Origin: Oscillospiraceae bacterium
Lineage (GTDB): Bacteria; Bacillota; Clostridia; Oscillospirales; UBA929
NCBI GenBank assembly: GCA_009777435.1
Contig: WRLW01000076.1
Span: 1 to 7,157, forward strand
Direction: 5' to 3'
Length of the DNA stretch: 7,157 nucleotides
Positions 5,434 to 7,157 of this stretch are shown here, in pieces. Below the pieces are notes generated by a model. The model did no database searches. It saw nothing but the letters and a program-made list of their open reading frames with translations, and was not told where the DNA came from. Made by a program: the position numbers and the translations under genes. Within the stretch, counting starts at the first letter, position 1, and each line of letters starts with the position of its first letter.

Positions 5434-6422
5434 GCGGTCTGATATTGGGCATCGACGGCGGCGGCACCAAAAGTCATCTGGCGCTGTTTGACCCGCGCGG
5501 AAGCTGTGTGACGGCCGCCGCTTACGGCCCCCTGAACCACGAGGTCATGGAGGGCTCATTCGCGCAGCTCGAGGGCGAGCTGTCAGGTTTTATACACGCC
5601 TCGCTGAACGGCGCGGGCGCGCGCGCCGCGGACGTGGCCCACGCCTGCCTCGGGCTGGCGGGCGTGGACACGGCCCGCCAGCACGAGGCCATATCCGATA
5701 TGCTGCGGCGGGCCGGGCTTACGGAATTTACCCTGTGCAACGACGCCTATCTCGGCGTGTTCGCCGGCTGCCCGGAGGGCGTCGGTATTTGCGCCATCAA
5801 CGGCACAGGCTCCACCTTGGCGGCCGTTGACCGCGGCGGCGTGTCCGTTCAGGTGGGCGGTATCGGGGATATTTCAGATGATCGCGGCGGCGGCGGGTGG
5901 TACGGCTCGCGGGCCTTGGCCGCCGTGTATAACGAGATGTTCAAATGCGGGCCGCCGACCTCGATGCGGGCGCCGCTTTTCGAGATTGTCGGCGCGTCCG
6001 GCAAGCGGGATTACGTGGAGACCATAACCTCGAAGATAGACGGCGGCAAGCTCGACTACGGCGCGCTCAACCGTTTGGTTTTCAAGGCGGCCGGCGACGG
6101 GGACGCCGTGGCGGCCGGCATCCTGAAAATGTCGGCGGAGCACTACGCGGGCGGCATCGCCTACCTCGCCGGCGAGCTTGATTTCGGCGGCGGGACTCTT
6201 TATGTGACGCTGGCCGGCTCGGTATTCGTAAAGGAAAAGGTCAGGCTGCTGCCCGGCCTTATAGGCGGCCTTGTCCGCGAAAAACTGGACGGCCGCCCCG
6301 TCAGCTTCGTCAATTTAGACGTCCCGCCGGTGGCCGGGGCCGTCCTGCAAGCCGCCAAAAAAGCCGGCGCGTCCGTCACGCCCGCCGCCGTCCGCGCCGG
6401 ACTGTCGGCCGCCGGACTGTAA
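5430..6422 (+). CDS. BadF/BadG-type ATPase family sugar kinase (N-acetylglucosamine-kinase-like)
   Basis: This 330-residue protein has the actin-like ATPase fold shared by hexokinases and N-acetylglucosamine kinases. The phosphate-binding loop is GIDGGGTKSHLALFD (7-21). Asp105 in CNDAYLG is the expected catalytic base. NGTGST (124-129) is the second phosphate motif, and the C-terminal LAGSVF resembles the adenosine-binding motif. The family's usual GDEGSGxWIG element appears here as SDDRGGGGWYGS (149-160), a notable variant. It starts at the ATGA overlap with the GH4 gene and uses that gene's 3' end for ribosome binding. Context suggests it phosphorylates the sugar or glycoside that GH4 then cleaves, or a released amino sugar such as GlcNAc. 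The family is clear; the substrate is inference. Confidence 0.88.
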   Translation: MSGLILGIDGGGTKSHLALFDPRGSCVTAAAYGPLNHEVMEGSFAQLEGELSGFIHASLNGAGARAADVAHACLGLAGVDTARQHEAISDMLRRAGLTEFTLCNDAYLGVFAGCPEGVGICAINGTGSTLAAVDRGGVSVQVGGIGDISDDRGGGGWYGSRALAAVYNEMFKCGPPTSMRAPLFEIVGASGKRDYVETITSKIDGGKLDYGALNRLVFKAAGDGDAVAAGILKMSAEHYAGGIAYLAGELDFGGGTLYVTLAGSVFVKEKVRLLPGLIGGLVREKLDGRPVSFVNLDVPPVAGAVLQAAKKAGASVTPAAVRAGLSAAGL

Positions 6423-6436
6423 GCTCTCGCGGCCTG

Positions 6437-6470
6437 AGCGCGGAGGCAGGAGTGTGGTTGCCTCCGCGCT
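6437..6470 (+). terminator. Strong 12-bp hairpin after the kinase gene, probable operon end
   Basis: AGCGCGGAGGCA (6437-6448) pairs perfectly with TGCCTCCGCGCT (6459-6470) around a ten-base loop, 15 bases after the kinase stop. It is followed by seven A residues, then TTT and a T-rich stretch, rather than an immediate T run, so it is not a canonical intrinsic terminator on either strand. Its position suggests it ends or stabilises the GH4-kinase mRNA. Confidence 0.55.
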
Positions 6471-6491
6471 AAAAAAATTTATTCTTTTCTA

Positions 6492-6520
6492 TTGACAATA
6501 AAGATAATATTGACTATACT
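6492..6520 (+). promoter_or_regulatory. Consensus sigma-A promoter of the GntR-ABC operon
   Basis: A perfect -35 box TTGACA (6492-6497) and a -10 box TATACT (6515-6520, one mismatch) are separated by 17 bp in an AT-rich stretch. Transcription is predicted to start near 6527. A promoter this strong, with an operator over its -10 box, fits a gene set kept off by its own repressor. Confidence 0.85.
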
Positions 6521-6529
6521 GTATATAGT
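6513..6529. promoter_or_regulatory. Inverted-repeat operator over the -10 box, probable GntR autoregulatory site
   Basis: ACTATA (6513-6518) and TATAGT (6524-6529) are perfect inverted half-sites separated by five bases. They cover the -10 box and predicted start point. GntR-family dimers bind such symmetric sites, usually next to their own genes, so binding here would block polymerase. The symmetry is seen; which protein binds is inferred from position. Confidence 0.6.
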
Positions 6530-6539
6530 GTTATTATGG

Positions 6540-6546
6540 AAAGGGG
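6540..6546 (+). promoter_or_regulatory. Ribosome binding site that decides the GntR start
   Basis: AAAGGGG lies seven bases before ATG 6554, an ideal distance. The in-frame ATG at 6536 would overlap this site, has no ribosome site of its own and would leave only about nine bases of leader. ATG 6554 also gives the usual YtrA-family N-terminus, so it is taken as the start. Confidence 0.75.
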
Positions 6547-6553
6547 CGAAGCA

Positions 6554-6928
6554 ATGCGAATCATAGTGTCAAACCGCTCCGGCATCCCGATCTACGAGCA
6601 GATAAAGGAGCAGATCAAGGCCGCGATTTTCTCAGGCGAGCTGCGTGAGGACGACCTGCTTCCATCCATAAGGCAGCTCGCGCGGGATCTGAAAATCAGC
6701 GTTATCACGACCACCCGCGCTTACAGCGACCTTGAGCGGGAGGGGTTCGTCGCGAGCGTGCAGGGAAAGGGCTGTTATGTCCTGCCCCGCAGCGCCGAGC
6801 TGGCGAGGGAAAACGCCATGCACAGGATGGAGGACGGGTTAAGCGCGGCCATCGCCGCCGCGAAAGCGGAGGGCATAACAAAAGAGGAAATAATAGAGCG
6901 GCTGAATCTGCTATGGGAGGATGATTGA
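6554..6928 (+). CDS. GntR-family transcriptional regulator, YtrA subfamily
   Basis: This 124-residue DNA-binding protein has the GntR winged helix at about residues 10-77. Typical motifs are IPIYEQIKEQI, the GELREDDLLPSIRQLA segment and the TTTRAYSDLEREGFVASVQGKG recognition and wing region. Only about 45 residues follow, a short helical dimerisation tail, which is the hallmark of the YtrA subfamily and rules out larger FadR or HutC effector domains. YtrA-type regulators usually repress an adjacent ABC transporter operon and respond to cell-wall antibiotics or similar stress. Here the next complete frame is one base downstream and an ABC ATPase follows. The inverted repeat at 6513-6529 is the likely operator. 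The inducer cannot be read from the sequence. Confidence 0.93.
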   Translation: MRIIVSNRSGIPIYEQIKEQIKAAIFSGELREDDLLPSIRQLARDLKISVITTTRAYSDLEREGFVASVQGKGCYVLPRSAELARENAMHRMEDGLSAAIAAAKAEGITKEEIIERLNLLWEDD

Positions 6929-6929
6929 A

Positions 6930-7025
6930 ATGACAGTATTTTATGTTATTGGCGCAATCGCGGTAATCGTTGGCATTATCAGATTGTACTTGTACGTTAC
7001 GAGGGGGTATAGAAATGGCAAGTAA
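6930..7025 (+). CDS. 31-residue single-membrane-segment protein (small ORF)
   Basis: ATG 6930 follows the regulator stop by one base and is preceded by GGGAGG at 6915-6920, nine bases away. The predicted peptide has a hydrophobic stretch at about residues 3-17 (FYVIGAIAVIVGII within it). A positively charged tail ending RNGK follows, as expected for a small membrane protein with its C-terminus inside. Its last codons overlap the ABC ATPase start by 11 bases in another frame, so translation of the two may be coupled. Good ribosome site, tight spacing and clear membrane character support a real gene. It might be a transporter-associated micropeptide, or a translated leader that mainly couples regulator and ATPase expression. 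No family is recognised. Confidence 0.6.
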   Translation: MTVFYVIGAIAVIVGIIRLYLYVTRGYRNGK

Positions 7026-7157
7026 TATCTTGGAACTGCGCGGACTGTGCAAGGAATATGGTTCGTTTAAGCTGAGGGACGTGTCCTTTAACGTGCCGCG
7101 CGGCTACATCATGGGCTTCATCGGGCCGAACGGCGCGGGGAAAACGACAACATTGAA
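7015..7157 (+). CDS. ABC transporter ATP-binding protein, N-terminal part
   Basis: ATG 7015, preceded by GAGGGGG at about 7001-7007, opens a frame that runs off the window end after 47 codons. The visible part has the standard start of an ABC ATPase: ILELRGLCKEYGSFKLRDVSF, then a Walker A motif GPNGAGKTTT at residues 37-46. Aromatic Tyr15 near KEYG is the usual adenine-stacking position. Gene order (YtrA-type regulator, small membrane ORF, ATPase) suggests an export-type or stress-response ABC system such as the Ytr group, with the permease expected just downstream. Walker B and the signature motif are outside the window. Confidence 0.92.
   Translation, partial: MASNILELRGLCKEYGSFKLRDVSFNVPRGYIMGFIGPNGAGKTTTL

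Noticed and set aside
6536..6553. Earlier ATG for the GntR regulator at 6536
   Set aside because: It overlaps the ribosome site of ATG 6554, has none itself, and adds residues not typical of the family.

Overview
The window looks like chromosomal DNA of a GC-rich member of the Clostridia, probably a gut or rumen type related to Oscillospiraceae or Christensenellales. This rests on GC-rich codon use combined with Firmicutes features: strong AAGGAGG-type ribosome sites, consensus sigma-A promoters, a YtrA-type GntR regulator beside an ABC ATPase, and a clostripain-family lipoprotein. The taxon is an inference; no rRNA or marker protein is present.

Left part (1 to about 1953) is the end of an integrated mobile element. 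It holds the C-terminal part of an unrecognised protein (1-339), a repeat-rich gap of about 200 bases with a strong leftward terminator hairpin (481-517), and a complete tyrosine integrase (539-1843). The integrase ends about 110 bases from the 3' end of a host tRNA-Pro(UGG) gene on the minus strand (1954-2029). That is the classic arrangement for an element inserted into a tRNA 3' end. A bidirectional terminator and a pair of 11-bp-phased direct repeats lie between them. Base composition is visibly more AT-rich to the left and GC-rich to the right of the tRNA.

Right part (2030-7157) appears to be host chromosome. It starts with a 629-residue clostripain-family (C11) cysteine peptidase lipoprotein (2187-4076). 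The linker behind its lipobox contains an in-frame array of 18-bp palindromic units, two of which fold with flanking sequence into a 15-bp hairpin. Next is a two-gene operon with its own promoter: a GH4 6-phospho-beta-glucosidase (4150-5433) overlapping by 4 bases a BadF/N-acetylglucosamine-kinase-type sugar kinase (5430-6422). Together they suggest intracellular phosphorylation of a disaccharide or glycoside followed by NAD-dependent cleavage, a route that would not need a PTS transporter.

The right edge is the start of a YtrA-type operon: a consensus promoter with an inverted repeat over its -10 box, a GntR regulator (6554-6928), a 31-codon single-membrane-segment ORF (6930-7025), and the N-terminus of an ABC transporter ATPase (7015 onward) cut by the window end. 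This is most likely an autorepressed exporter or stress-response ABC operon.

No wholly new multi-gene system is evident. The most unusual items are the coding palindromic repeat array in the protease gene, the GH4 plus BadF-kinase pair, the tiny membrane ORF, and the non-coding repeat sites flanking the integrase.
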